Shown here: positions 16,372 through 23,786 of the stretch, piece by piece
Layout: each line of letters opens with the position of its first letter
Numbering within the stretch: the stretch's first letter is position 1
From: Aneurinibacillus soli
GTDB taxonomy: Bacteria; Bacillota; Bacilli; Aneurinibacillales; Aneurinibacillaceae
Assembly: GCF_002355375.1 (NCBI RefSeq)
Contig: NZ_AP017312.1
Span: 292,501-337,500 of the forward strand
Length of the DNA: 45,000 nucleotides
Direction: 5' to 3'
The notes under the pieces: generated by a model
What the model saw: only the letters and a program-made list of their open reading frames with translations
The model's database searches: none
What the model was told of the DNA's origin: nothing
Program-made: the position numbers and the translations under genes

Positions 16372-17228
16372 TTCGTTCCCTTCGTATAATCATAGAATCC
16401 TTTACCGGATTTACGTCCGAGATGGCCTGCACGAACAAGCTTGCGCAGAAGAGGTGCGCTGCGGTATTTGGAATCCTGTGTTTCTTCATACAGAGAATCC
16501 TGTACATACAGAAGGGTATCGAGACCAATCAGGTCAGCCAGTGCCAGCGGTCCAATCGGATGGTTTGCGCCGAGCTTCATGCCTTTGTCGATGTCTTCTG
16601 CACTTGCTGTACCTTCCATCAACACAAAAATAGCTTCATTAATCATCGGCACGAGAATACGGTTTACCGCAAACAGCGGTGCTTCTTTCACGTCGATCGG
16701 ATCTTTACCGATTTTCTCAACAACCTCTTTCGCTGCCTGATACGTTTCTTCTGATGTGCTTTGGCCACGAATCAACTCAACCAGCTTCATAACCGGAACC
16801 GGGTTGAAGAAGTGAACACCGATCACTTTATCCGCACGGTTCGTTACACTCGCGATTTCGGTTACGCTCAAACCGGATGTGTTTGTCGCCATGACAACGC
16901 CTTCTGCTGCGACTTTATCCAATTTTGCAAACAGTTCTTTTTTAAGCGCCATGTTCTCGCTTACTGCTTCAATGATGAAGGACACCTCGCCCAACGCTTC
17001 CCATTCCGTTGTTGTCGTAAGTAATGCCTCGTATTCTTTCTTCTTCTCTTCTGTCAGACGGCCTTTCTCAATACCACGGTTCCAGTTTTTCTGAATGCCG
17101 CTTAAGCCCCGGTCAAAGAACTCGGCTTTCTGCTCAACTGCTACCACTTCAAATCCAGCTTCTACTGCTGCCTGTGCAATGCCGGAACCCATCGTTCCGA
17201 ATCCGATAATTCCAATCTTCTGTGCCAT
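16368..17228 (-). CDS. 3-hydroxyacyl-CoA (3-hydroxybutyryl-CoA) dehydrogenase
   Basis: 286 residues. NAD(P)-binding glycine motif IGIIGFGTMGSGIAQA at residues 4-19; catalytic segment HFFNPVPVMKLVELI with the active His near 140, and a C-terminal six-helix domain with NRILVPMINEA and LGRKSGKGFYDY. The length fits the short single-domain Hbd/MmgB type rather than the multifunctional FadB. It interconverts 3-hydroxyacyl-CoA and acetoacetyl-CoA-like products. Middle gene of the operon, 18 bases after the enoyl-CoA hydratase gene. Confidence 0.96.
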   Translation of the reverse strand: MAQKIGIIGFGTMGSGIAQAAVEAGFEVVAVEQKAEFFDRGLSGIQKNWNRGIEKGRLTEEKKKEYEALLTTTTEWEALGEVSFIIEAVSENMALKKELFAKLDKVAAEGVVMATNTSGLSVTEIASVTNRADKVIGVHFFNPVPVMKLVELIRGQSTSEETYQAAKEVVEKIGKDPIDVKEAPLFAVNRILVPMINEAIFVLMEGTASAEDIDKGMKLGANHPIGPLALADLIGLDTLLYVQDSLYEETQDSKYRSAPLLRKLVRAGHLGRKSGKGFYDYTKGTK

Positions 17229-17246
17229 CTCTTAGTCCCCCGCTTT

Positions 17247-18011
17247 TTATTTATTCTGAAATTGTGGAGCACGACGTTCAAAAAATGCCGCCACTCCTTC
17301 ATTTTTATCTTCTGTCAGACAAATCTCACCAAAAGCCTGTGCTTCTTCATTCAAGCCCTCTTCCAGTGATGTAGCAAGCCCGCGATCAATAACACGCTTC
17401 GCCGCCTGCACCGCAAGTGGACCTCGTTCTAGAATGATCCCCGCCCAGCGCTTTGCTTCTGTCAATGCGTCTATATCAACCAATTGTTCTACAAGTCCAA
17501 TGCGCTCTGCTTCTTCTGCTGATATGAATTCTCCAGAGAAAATAAGCTGTTTGGCTTTGCCCGGCCCAACGAGACGAGCGAGGCGCTGTGTACCGCCGTA
17601 TCCTGGAATGATGCCCAGCTTCACTTCTGGCAGACCGAGCTGTGATTTGCGGCTCGCAATTCGGAAATCGCATGCCAGTGCCAACTCTAACCCGCCACCC
17701 AGTGCAAATCCGTCAATCGCGGCGATAACCGGCTGCTTCAGCCCTGCAATTCGATTGAAAATACCTTGTCCACGCTTGCACAATTCGACACCTTCTGCCT
17801 GCCCAAGCTGCGGAAATTCCTTAATGTCTGCTCCAGCAACAAAAGCCTTCTCCCCGGCACCTGTAATGATAATAGCCGCGCAGTTATCATCAATCTGATT
17901 CAACAGCTCATCCATCTGTTCAAAAAACGCTGCATTCAGGGCATTCACCGGCGGCGCATCAATCGTAATGACACCGAGTCGGTCTTTCAGTTCCCATGTA
18001 ACTTTCATCAT
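17247..18011 (-). CDS. Enoyl-CoA hydratase (crotonase family)
   Basis: 254 residues. Crotonase features: the oxyanion-hole segments IITGAGEKAFVAGADIKEF (about 48-66) and DGFALGGGLELALACDF (about 95-111), and catalytic glutamates in LPEVKLGIIPGYGGTQRL (about 124-141). It hydrates enoyl-CoA to 3-hydroxyacyl-CoA. First gene of the operon; the ATG pair at 18011 follows GGAGG by six bases. A sigma-54 promoter lies about 50 bases upstream, so it is likely transcribed only when the neighbouring activator is switched on. Confidence 0.96.
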   Translation of the reverse strand: MMKVTWELKDRLGVITIDAPPVNALNAAFFEQMDELLNQIDDNCAAIIITGAGEKAFVAGADIKEFPQLGQAEGVELCKRGQGIFNRIAGLKQPVIAAIDGFALGGGLELALACDFRIASRKSQLGLPEVKLGIIPGYGGTQRLARLVGPGKAKQLIFSGEFISAEEAERIGLVEQLVDIDALTEAKRWAGIILERGPLAVQAAKRVIDRGLATSLEEGLNEEAQAFGEICLTEDKNEGVAAFFERRAPQFQNK

Positions 18012-18059
18012 TCTCCACCTCCGTAATAAAAACTCCTTATTCGATATACTTTTATTCTA

Positions 18060-18073
18060 GCAATAATAATGCC
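18060..18073 (-). promoter_or_regulatory. Sigma-54 (-24/-12) promoter of the acyl-CoA operon
   Basis: On the minus strand CTGGCATTATTATTGCTAG: GG (18073-18072) and GC (18061-18060) are exactly ten bases apart, within TGGCA and TTGCT, matching the sigma-54 consensus TGGCAC-N5-TTGCW. It lies between a sigma-54 activator gene and the first operon gene. Transcription should start near 18048. Confidence 0.82.
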
Positions 18074-18134
18074 AGTTTTCCCAGAAAAATTTTTGGTTTT
18101 TTCAAAACAATATGAGATTATATCATTTCTTAAG

Positions 18135-18179
18135 GATACAAAGTTGTATCTTTGTTTCCGAATTGTTTCCTATAGAAAC
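18135..18179. promoter_or_regulatory. Possible upstream activating sites for the sigma-54 activator
   Basis: Two inverted repeats lie 90-130 bases upstream of the predicted start: GATACAA-AG-TTGTATC (18135-18150, perfect seven-base arms) and GTTTC-CTATA-GAAAC (18165-18179, perfect five-base arms). Position and symmetry suit Fis-type activator binding. Neither has the T-tract needed for a terminator in either direction. Confidence 0.5.
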
Positions 18180-18187
18180 AAAAAAAC

Positions 18188-19543
18188 CTACAGCAATCCG
18201 TATTTTTTCAACTTTTGATAAAAAGCTTTTCGACTAATCCCCAGACGCTCGATTGCCGCCGTTTTTGTCCGACTCACTCGCAACGCTTCTATAATCATTT
18301 CTTTCTCCGTTTGCTCGATAGCCCCAGGAAGCCCGATCCCCCCCTCATAAATAGGCGTGGTATCTTCCATCTTCTCTGCTTCTCTCTCCTGCCGAATACT
18401 CTCCGGCACATCATCCGGTACAAAATATGAACGTGGGCAGATCGCTGTCATTCGCTCTAACACATTCCCAAGCTCACGCACGTTCCCCGGCCAATCGTAT
18501 TGCTCAAACATCTCGTACACTTCTTGCGTGAGCGTAATATGTTTTCCGTATTTCATGCTTAAATCACCCATAATTGTATGAATAAGCAGCGGAAGATCCG
18601 GCTTTCTTTCCCGCAGCGGTGGGATATGGATGGGAACAACGTGCAGCCGATAATACAGATCATTGCGGAACGCCCCGGTTTCCATCATCTTGTTTAAATT
18701 ACGATTCGTCGCTCCGATGATGCGTACATTGAGCGGGACTGGATTCGTTCCACCGACCCTACGAAACAAACGCTCCTGCAATACACGCAACAGTTTGGCC
18801 TGAAGAAATAGCGACAGCTCCCCAATCTCATCAAGAAACAGCGTACCACCTTCCGCCAGCTCCAGAAGCCCTTTCTTCCCCCCTTTGCGTGATCCGGTAA
18901 ACGATCCGTCCTCAAAGCCAAACAACTCACTTTCAAACAAGGATTCCGGTAGTGAGGCCATATTAATCGCCACAAACTCACGATCCCGGCGTGGACTCGC
19001 TTCATGAATCGCCCGGGCGAACACTTCTTTGCCTACCCCGGTCTCCCCATACAACATGATCGTAGCTTCCGACTCAGCTACCTGGCGGGCTATATGCACA
19101 GCCTGCCTCATCACTGGAACATGACTCTCCAGCATTTCAAAAATTTTATTATGCAGCTGTTCTTCCAGCCGGGTAGAGTATGTTTTATACCGCTCTAACT
19201 CATCCTGTAACGCGTAAAATTCGCTTATATCTTTCATAATGGCAACCGCCCCGATCAGCTCACCATTCTCTATCAATGGCGTGATATTGGCGAAAACATG
19301 GATGTTCAGCGAGTGAAGATAGCTGTAATCATTAATCAACGGTTGTCCGTTTTTCAACACGTCATGAATGCGCGCTTTCGGCTCAACCTTGCTTAACTTA
19401 CGCCCAATCAGTTTGTCAGCGGGCACACCAAACTGAACTGAGTATGCATTGTTAATATACACAATGGTACTGTCCCGTGCGATGACCAGCACGGCATCAT
19501 GCAGTGACTCAAGAATCGAAAGCAAATGATTCGCAAGTTTCAT
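18188..19543 (-). CDS. Sigma-54-dependent transcriptional activator with PAS domain
   Basis: 451 residues. Order: PAS sensor domain (about 10-115), a short coiled linker, AAA+ domain (about 140-375) with Walker A GETGVGKE (166-173), Walker B GGTLFLDE (232-239) and the sigma-54 contact loop, then a C-terminal Fis-type helix-turn-helix (TKTAAIERLGISRKAFYQKLKKYG). The contact loop reads GSFTGS (213-218) rather than GAFTGA. Such proteins act as hexamers to open sigma-54 promoters. The gene is directly upstream of the operon with the sigma-54 promoter in between, so that operon is the obvious target. The PAS domain probably senses a small metabolite. A GGGGG site precedes the ATG. Confidence 0.95.
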   Translation of the reverse strand: MKLANHLLSILESLHDAVLVIARDSTIVYINNAYSVQFGVPADKLIGRKLSKVEPKARIHDVLKNGQPLINDYSYLHSLNIHVFANITPLIENGELIGAVAIMKDISEFYALQDELERYKTYSTRLEEQLHNKIFEMLESHVPVMRQAVHIARQVAESEATIMLYGETGVGKEVFARAIHEASPRRDREFVAINMASLPESLFESELFGFEDGSFTGSRKGGKKGLLELAEGGTLFLDEIGELSLFLQAKLLRVLQERLFRRVGGTNPVPLNVRIIGATNRNLNKMMETGAFRNDLYYRLHVVPIHIPPLRERKPDLPLLIHTIMGDLSMKYGKHITLTQEVYEMFEQYDWPGNVRELGNVLERMTAICPRSYFVPDDVPESIRQEREAEKMEDTTPIYEGGIGLPGAIEQTEKEMIIEALRVSRTKTAAIERLGISRKAFYQKLKKYGLL

Positions 19544-19662
19544 TACCCATCCCCCTTTCTTTTTATTATAACGTAAAAAGGTAATTTCTTTGATTTACGT
19601 ATTAATAATCCATAAGAACTACCGATAATATAGTTATAAGGACTTACAAGGGGGTTGGTAGG

Positions 19663-19872
19663 ATGAATCGAGAACGAATGCAGCGTCTATCACGTGTTGC
19701 ACATGAGATGATGCCAGAGCCGTCTGTTTCCTACCCAAAAAAGCAACTACCACATACAGCAATTACAAGACCGTTCAAACCATTTTTCATTCATCATTCT
19801 GCTTCAGAATGTGTAGCTTATACAGATGATAAGGAAGAAACAAACACTTCTTCTTTTAATCAGTACATTTAG
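19663..19872 (+). CDS. Small protein of unknown function (69 aa)
   Basis: A 69-residue frame with an AAGGGGG site about 11 bases before the ATG. The N-terminal part is basic and Met/Arg-rich (MNRERMQRLSRVAHEMM); the middle has Pro, Lys and a FKPFFIHH cluster; the C-terminal part is acidic (TDDKEET). No signal peptide, membrane segment or known motif. It is divergent from the sigma-54 activator and lies in a tract with other small genes. Coding status rests on the binding site and absence of a competing gene. Confidence 0.5.
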   Translation: MNRERMQRLSRVAHEMMPEPSVSYPKKQLPHTAITRPFKPFFIHHSASECVAYTDDKEETNTSSFNQYI

Positions 19873-19903
19873 GATATTTTTACTATTTTTTTGAAAATCC
19901 TAA

Positions 19904-19932
19904 TAGATATTACACCAAAAGGTATTTATAAT
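19904..19932 (+). promoter_or_regulatory. Promoter of the 31-residue membrane peptide gene
   Basis: TAGATA (19904-19909) and a perfect TATAAT (19927-19932) with 17-base spacing, about 40 bases upstream of the ATG at 19974. Confidence 0.5.
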
Positions 19933-19973
19933 AGGAAAGTGCAAGTGATTGAATAAAGCGGGGGCGAGCAAGA

Positions 19974-20069
19974 ATGGATCAATTAAAATCAGCTATGTCT
20001 CTATTCGGGACAATGTCGCTGATTATGTCTGTATTCGTTTTGATTTGTTTTGGTATTTCTCACATCTAA
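19974..20069 (+). CDS. Single-pass membrane peptide (31 aa)
   Basis: A 31-residue frame starting MDQLKSAMSLFGT and ending FGISHI. It has a short polar start followed by one uninterrupted hydrophobic segment of about 22 residues, enough for one membrane helix. It has a promoter with a perfect -10 box, a GGGGGCGAG Shine-Dalgarno-like stretch 5-12 bases upstream, and a terminator 22 bases after the stop. A complete transcription unit with so little else in it supports a real small protein. Function unknown; such peptides often modulate larger membrane proteins. Confidence 0.6.
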   Translation: MDQLKSAMSLFGTMSLIMSVFVLICFGISHI

Positions 20070-20090
20070 GGTTACACCTACCTTACTTAA

Positions 20091-20139
20091 TAAAAAAAAG
20101 AGTGCAAAGGGTTTTCGCGCCTTTTGCACTCTTTTTTTG
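20091..20139. terminator. Bidirectional terminator between the small membrane peptide and HU
   Basis: GAGTGCAAAAGG-type stem: AAAAAGAGTGCAAAGGG pairs with CCTTTTGCACTCTTTTTTT around GTTTTCGCG. It has T-runs on both strands and lies between convergent genes. Confidence 0.9.
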
Positions 20140-20171
20140 TCTAGCAACCTATTTTGTGTATAAATGCGAGA

Positions 20172-20450
20172 TTAGCGACCGTTTACGGCATCTTTCAGCG
20201 CTTTACCCGGTGAGAATGCTGGCACTTTGCTCGCTGCAATCTCGATTTCTTCGCCTGTTTGTGGGTTACGGCCTTTGCGAGCTGCACGTTCGCGGCTTTC
20301 AAAGTTTCCAAACCCGATCAACTGTACTTTTTCGCCTTCTTTCAGCGCTTCTGTAATCGCATCAAATACCGCTTCTACCGCCGCAGATGCTTCTTTTTTT
20401 GTCATATCTGTTACTTCTACTACTTTCTCAATTAACTGTGTTTTATTCAT
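20172..20450 (-). CDS. hbs: DNA-binding protein HU
   Basis: 92 residues, typical [23 protein letters not shown] at the N-terminus, then the hallmark [24 protein letters not shown] arm (about 47-70) and the [15 protein letters not shown]-terminal helix. HU compacts and bends DNA and, in Bacillus, also binds the SRP RNA. The ATG follows AAGGAGG by seven bases. Monocistronic, with a sigma-A-like promoter upstream and a bidirectional terminator downstream. In B. subtilis hbs lies elsewhere, so this position or an extra copy is a local difference. Confidence 0.97.
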   Translation of the reverse strand: MNKTQLIEKVVEVTDMTKKEASAAVEAVFDAITEALKEGEKVQLIGFGNFESRERAARKGRNPQTGEEIEIAASKVPAFSPGKALKDAVNGR

Positions 20451-20487
20451 TATGTACTCCTCCTTAACGGATTTTGATTTTCATAGA

Positions 20488-20515
20488 ATGATACCGCCTA
20501 TATCCATTTTTCCAA
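20488..20515 (-). promoter_or_regulatory. Probable promoter of the HU gene
   Basis: TTGGAA (20515-20510) and TATCAT (20493-20488) with 16-base spacing on the minus strand, about 40 bases upstream of the ATG. Confidence 0.55.
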
Positions 20516-20662
20516 TATTGAGCTGGCTTTAAACATTGCTCTCCCTAAATTGTTTGCTCTTGTTGGGCAAAATCCTCTTTTTATCTTCAAAAAATATGGA
20601 GCAGCCCAGGCCCAGGCCTCATATGATGACAGGGAACACAAAACACAAAGGGGGCAACGAGG

Positions 20663-20887
20663 ATGGCAAAAGCAGCGAAAAAACCGGGTACGAAGAAGAA
20701 AATCACTCCGATTCAACATGAGGACCGTAACCGTTTTAATATGAAAGTCGTAACGTCAGATAAGTGCCGGGTCTGTACGCAGCAGTGCCAGCGTGGCCTG
20801 GCGTATCTCGACAGAATGACCCAGCCCGGCACAAACATCGGTAAAGGGGTCCCATGCATCCTAACAAAAGGAAAAGCGTACAAATAA
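20663..20887 (+). CDS. Small basic Cys-containing protein of unknown function (74 aa)
   Basis: 74 residues with a Lys-rich start (MAKAAKKPGTKKKITP) and four cysteines: CRVCTQQC in the middle (about residues 35-42) and one in GVPCILTKG near the end. The CxxC plus two more Cys could bind zinc or an iron-sulfur cluster. No signal peptide or membrane segment. An ACGAGG site precedes the ATG. It is divergent from HU and convergent with the cobalamin operon. I do not recognise the family. Confidence 0.65.
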   Translation: MAKAAKKPGTKKKITPIQHEDRNRFNMKVVTSDKCRVCTQQCQRGLAYLDRMTQPGTNIGKGVPCILTKGKAYK

Positions 20888-20916
20888 AAAAGCCGGGTGC
20901 GGTTCGCCGCACCGGC
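20884..20916 (-). terminator. Terminator of the cobalamin operon
   Basis: On the minus strand GCCGGTGCGG pairs with CCGCACCCGGC (one bulged C) around a CGAA loop and is followed by TTTTTTATTTG. It lies 16 bases after the last operon gene. The plus strand has no T-run after the hairpin. Confidence 0.9.
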
Positions 20917-20932
20917 ATAATCTAATCCAGAG

Positions 20933-22393
20933 TTATGACAAAGACACATCAGCAGGAGATAAGCTTGCAAGCAAACTCGCAAGCGAAGGAGAATCAGTGA
21001 TAATATGCGGTTCGTATCCTGCCTGACGAATCGCTTCTGCTGTTTTTGGCCCCATACAGACAAGCTGTGCGGCGCGAAGAATACCGGAGACATCCATATC
21101 TGTTTCCGCTAAGGCATGCATCAGTACGGAAACAGACGCCGCACTCGGGAAAACAATGGTGTCGCGCGGCTCTTCCGCAAGCACCCGCTCCATCATTCGG
21201 TTATATTCCTTGTGCGGCTGCTTTTCATACAAAGAAAGTGTATCGCACGTATACGCCGGATTCTTTTCGTGCTCCTCACTGCCTCCAAGTAGAAGCCCTT
21301 TGCCCGGCGATGGCCCGGTAAGGATCGAAGCCTGCAGACCACGCTCTGCCAGCCGTGCCTGTGTACGGGTCGATAAAGCGTACAATTCGGCCCGCAGATC
21401 ACGTATGTCGAGCCCCATATCCTGATAGGCCCGGAAAAAGAAACCGACACTTTCTGGGGATGTAAATAAAAGCGCATCATCTTTCACGCTATTCCGGATT
21501 CGTTCCAGCTTTGCCGCGTCCACTGCCGGGCAAAGTGTATAGCGTGGATATTCGACAACGTCCGCTCCCTGTTCAAGTAGCGCATCTGCCATCGTTCCAG
21601 CTTCCCCACCAGTACGAGCTAACAGAATGCGACGGCCAAACAGCGGCTTTTTCTCAAACCAGGCGATGGTGTCACGAAGCTCCACGATAGAACCTACCAG
21701 GGTAAGCGCTGGATTCATGAGTTGTGCGTCATCCACTTTTTGCACGATTGTCGCGAGTGTTCCCGTTACCGTACGTTGACGGCCAAACGTGCCCCAACCG
21801 ATCAGAGCAACAGGCGTATCGGCACTACGTCCATGCTGAATCAGATTCGCGCAAATGTGCGGCAGATTCGAAACACCCATATAGAATGCAATCGTATCAA
21901 TTCCACTGGCGAGCGCAGCCCAGTCAATAGAAGGCTTCCCGTCTTCGCCTTTTGTATGCCCGGTCACGATCGCAAAGGAAGTTCCGTATTCCCGATGCGT
22001 CACCGGAATGCCGGCATATAGCGGCGCAGCAATGCCCGATGTAATGCCCGGCACAATTTCGAACGGGATATGATGAGCCGCAAGCTCGGCAGCTTCCTCC
22101 CCTACCCGACCAAACACGCCAGGGTCACCGCCTTTAAGTCGTGCCACACATTTGCCTTCCTGCGCCTTGCGAACGAGCAGTTCATTGATCGCTTCCTGAC
22201 GCAAAGTATGTTGTTTCGGAAGTTTGCCGCAGTAGATGAACTCCGCATCCGGGCTGGCAAATCGCAGCAAGCGCGGGTTCGCCAGCCGATCATATACGAC
22301 GACGTCTGCCCGCTCCAGGCACTCTCGCCCCCGAACCGTAATCAGCTTCTCATCTCCCGGCCCAGCACCAATTAAATAGACGATTCCTGCCAT
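20933..22393 (-). CDS. cobA-hemD: Uroporphyrinogen-III C-methyltransferase / uroporphyrinogen-III synthase fusion
   Basis: 486 residues. The N-terminal half (about 1-245) is SUMT: VYLIGAGPGDEKLITVRG, DVVVYDRLANPRLL, VARLKGGDPGVFGRVGEEA and VPGITSGIAAPLYAGIPVTHREY are the standard SAM-binding and substrate motifs; it makes precorrin-2. The C-terminal half (about 250-486) is HemD-like (GRRILLARTGGEAGTMADAL, LLFTSPESVGFFF, VFPSAASVSVLMHAL, MGPKTAEAIRQAG) and would cyclise hydroxymethylbilane to uroporphyrinogen III. Such CobA-HemD fusions are known in Firmicutes. Its ATG overlaps the cbiA stop by one base. Last gene of the operon; the terminator follows. Confidence 0.95.
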   Translation of the reverse strand: MAGIVYLIGAGPGDEKLITVRGRECLERADVVVYDRLANPRLLRFASPDAEFIYCGKLPKQHTLRQEAINELLVRKAQEGKCVARLKGGDPGVFGRVGEEAAELAAHHIPFEIVPGITSGIAAPLYAGIPVTHREYGTSFAIVTGHTKGEDGKPSIDWAALASGIDTIAFYMGVSNLPHICANLIQHGRSADTPVALIGWGTFGRQRTVTGTLATIVQKVDDAQLMNPALTLVGSIVELRDTIAWFEKKPLFGRRILLARTGGEAGTMADALLEQGADVVEYPRYTLCPAVDAAKLERIRNSVKDDALLFTSPESVGFFFRAYQDMGLDIRDLRAELYALSTRTQARLAERGLQASILTGPSPGKGLLLGGSEEHEKNPAYTCDTLSLYEKQPHKEYNRMMERVLAEEPRDTIVFPSAASVSVLMHALAETDMDVSGILRAAQLVCMGPKTAEAIRQAGYEPHIITDSPSLASLLASLSPADVSLS

Positions 22394-23781
22394 TACACTC
22401 GTCTCCTCCCTGCTGTGTTCCGGTACTCAAGGCAAGCTGCCACCCAGTTGTGAACCAGGTCTGGCTGCGACCCGAAGTGAAGGTGCGTATAACCCGCTAC
22501 TAGGTTATGAAGCACAACTCCCTCGGACTTCGAACCGAATCGTCCCTGTGACGTGTATGCATGTGGCAGTTCCGCCCCTGCTTCGAATACGGAGTAATGA
22601 AATTCATGGCCGCGTGCCACTGCCCCATCCGGCAGAAGGAAATTGCCCGGCAATCCGGTTACTTCCCGATATCCAAGGGCTGCCCGCTTCGTCTGCATGC
22701 GTGCCTTGCCTGATACAAGACCGATCATTGCGTATGATTCACCGGATGTGGTTACGATTTCGTCTGTCAAATACATGAATCCACCGCATTCAGCAAAGGC
22801 AGGCATTCCCCCTTCGATTGCCTGCCGGATCGACGTGCGGCTGTGCTTCGCATCGGCAAGTTGCGGCGCGAATTCTTCTGGAAAACCACCGCCGATATAC
22901 AGCCCCTCTACTCCGTCCGGTACCGGCTCATCAGCAAGCGGACTGAAATACACACATTCTGCCCCGGCCTGCGTGAGCAGCTCCAGATTTTCTGGATAGT
23001 AGAAGTTAAATGCGGCATCTCGTGCCACTGCGATGCGAATTTTCTTGCCATGTGACTGTACAGCTTCAGGTTCTACCATAATTTCATTTGTTTCTGCCAG
23101 TTCAAGCAAGCGATCCAGGTCGATATTTTGTTCAATCATCTCGCCTGCTTTTGTAAACAGTGCATCCAACTCACCGCGTTCGACAGCTGGAAGCAGGCCC
23201 AGATGACGCTCCGGAATCCGAATTTCATTCGTCCGGACGAGCGTGCCGAGCAGCGGAATGCCACATTCCTGCTCCACAGCCTGCTGAATGATCTTGCCAT
23301 GACCGGTGCTTCCTGCGTGGTTGGCAATTACCCCGACAATTCGAACGGCAGGATTCAGAAGTTGGAATCCCTTAACGACCGCTGCCGCACTCCGCGCCAT
23401 GCTGTGAACATTCACCACAAGCACAACCGGCGTATCCGTCAACAGACTAATTTCCGCCGTGCTCCCGGTGTCTTCTGTCGGGCTTTTGCCGTCATACAGC
23501 CCCATTACACCTTCAATAATTGAGATATCAGCGTCCTGGCTGGCGCGAGCAAGTACAGAGCGAACCGTATCTGAAGGCAGCATCCAGCTATCCAGATTGC
23601 GAGATGGGCGCCCCGTAATCGCCGCATGGTAAGCAGGATCAATATAATCCGGCCCGCATTTGAAGCCCTGTACAGTCAGCCCCCGACGCTGAAATGCGGC
23701 CATCAAGCCAATCGTAACGGTCGTCTTTCCAGCTCCACTGCCTGTTCCAGCGATAATGATTCGTTTATTTCCCACAGCCAT
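22393..23781 (-). CDS. cbiA: Cobyrinate a,c-diamide synthase
   Basis: About 462 residues. It amidates the a and c side chains of cobyrinate using glutamine and ATP. Visible: N-terminal P-loop IIIAGTGSGAGKTTVTIGL with the following GFKCGPDYIDP, NLDSWMLP, and a C-terminal class I glutamine amidotransferase domain with GLYIGGGFPEEFA and the nucleophile in AFAECGGFMYLTD. The ATG at 23781 directly abuts GGAGG, so initiation may really be at the GTG two codons later (23775), which has six-base spacing. The frame is open to 23859 but overlaps cbiG. It lies five bases after cbiG and overlaps cobA-hemD by one base. Confidence 0.95.
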   Translation of the reverse strand: MAVGNKRIIIAGTGSGAGKTTVTIGLMAAFQRRGLTVQGFKCGPDYIDPAYHAAITGRPSRNLDSWMLPSDTVRSVLARASQDADISIIEGVMGLYDGKSPTEDTGSTAEISLLTDTPVVLVVNVHSMARSAAAVVKGFQLLNPAVRIVGVIANHAGSTGHGKIIQQAVEQECGIPLLGTLVRTNEIRIPERHLGLLPAVERGELDALFTKAGEMIEQNIDLDRLLELAETNEIMVEPEAVQSHGKKIRIAVARDAAFNFYYPENLELLTQAGAECVYFSPLADEPVPDGVEGLYIGGGFPEEFAPQLADAKHSRTSIRQAIEGGMPAFAECGGFMYLTDEIVTTSGESYAMIGLVSGKARMQTKRAALGYREVTGLPGNFLLPDGAVARGHEFHYSVFEAGAELPHAYTSQGRFGSKSEGVVLHNLVAGYTHLHFGSQPDLVHNWVAACLEYRNTAGRRRV

Positions 23782-23786
23782 CCTCC

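Noticed and set aside
18165-18179. GTTTC-CTATA-GAAAC as terminator of the sigma-54 activator gene
   Set aside because: The T-run precedes the hairpin on the minus strand and an A-run follows on the plus strand, so it cannot work as an intrinsic terminator.
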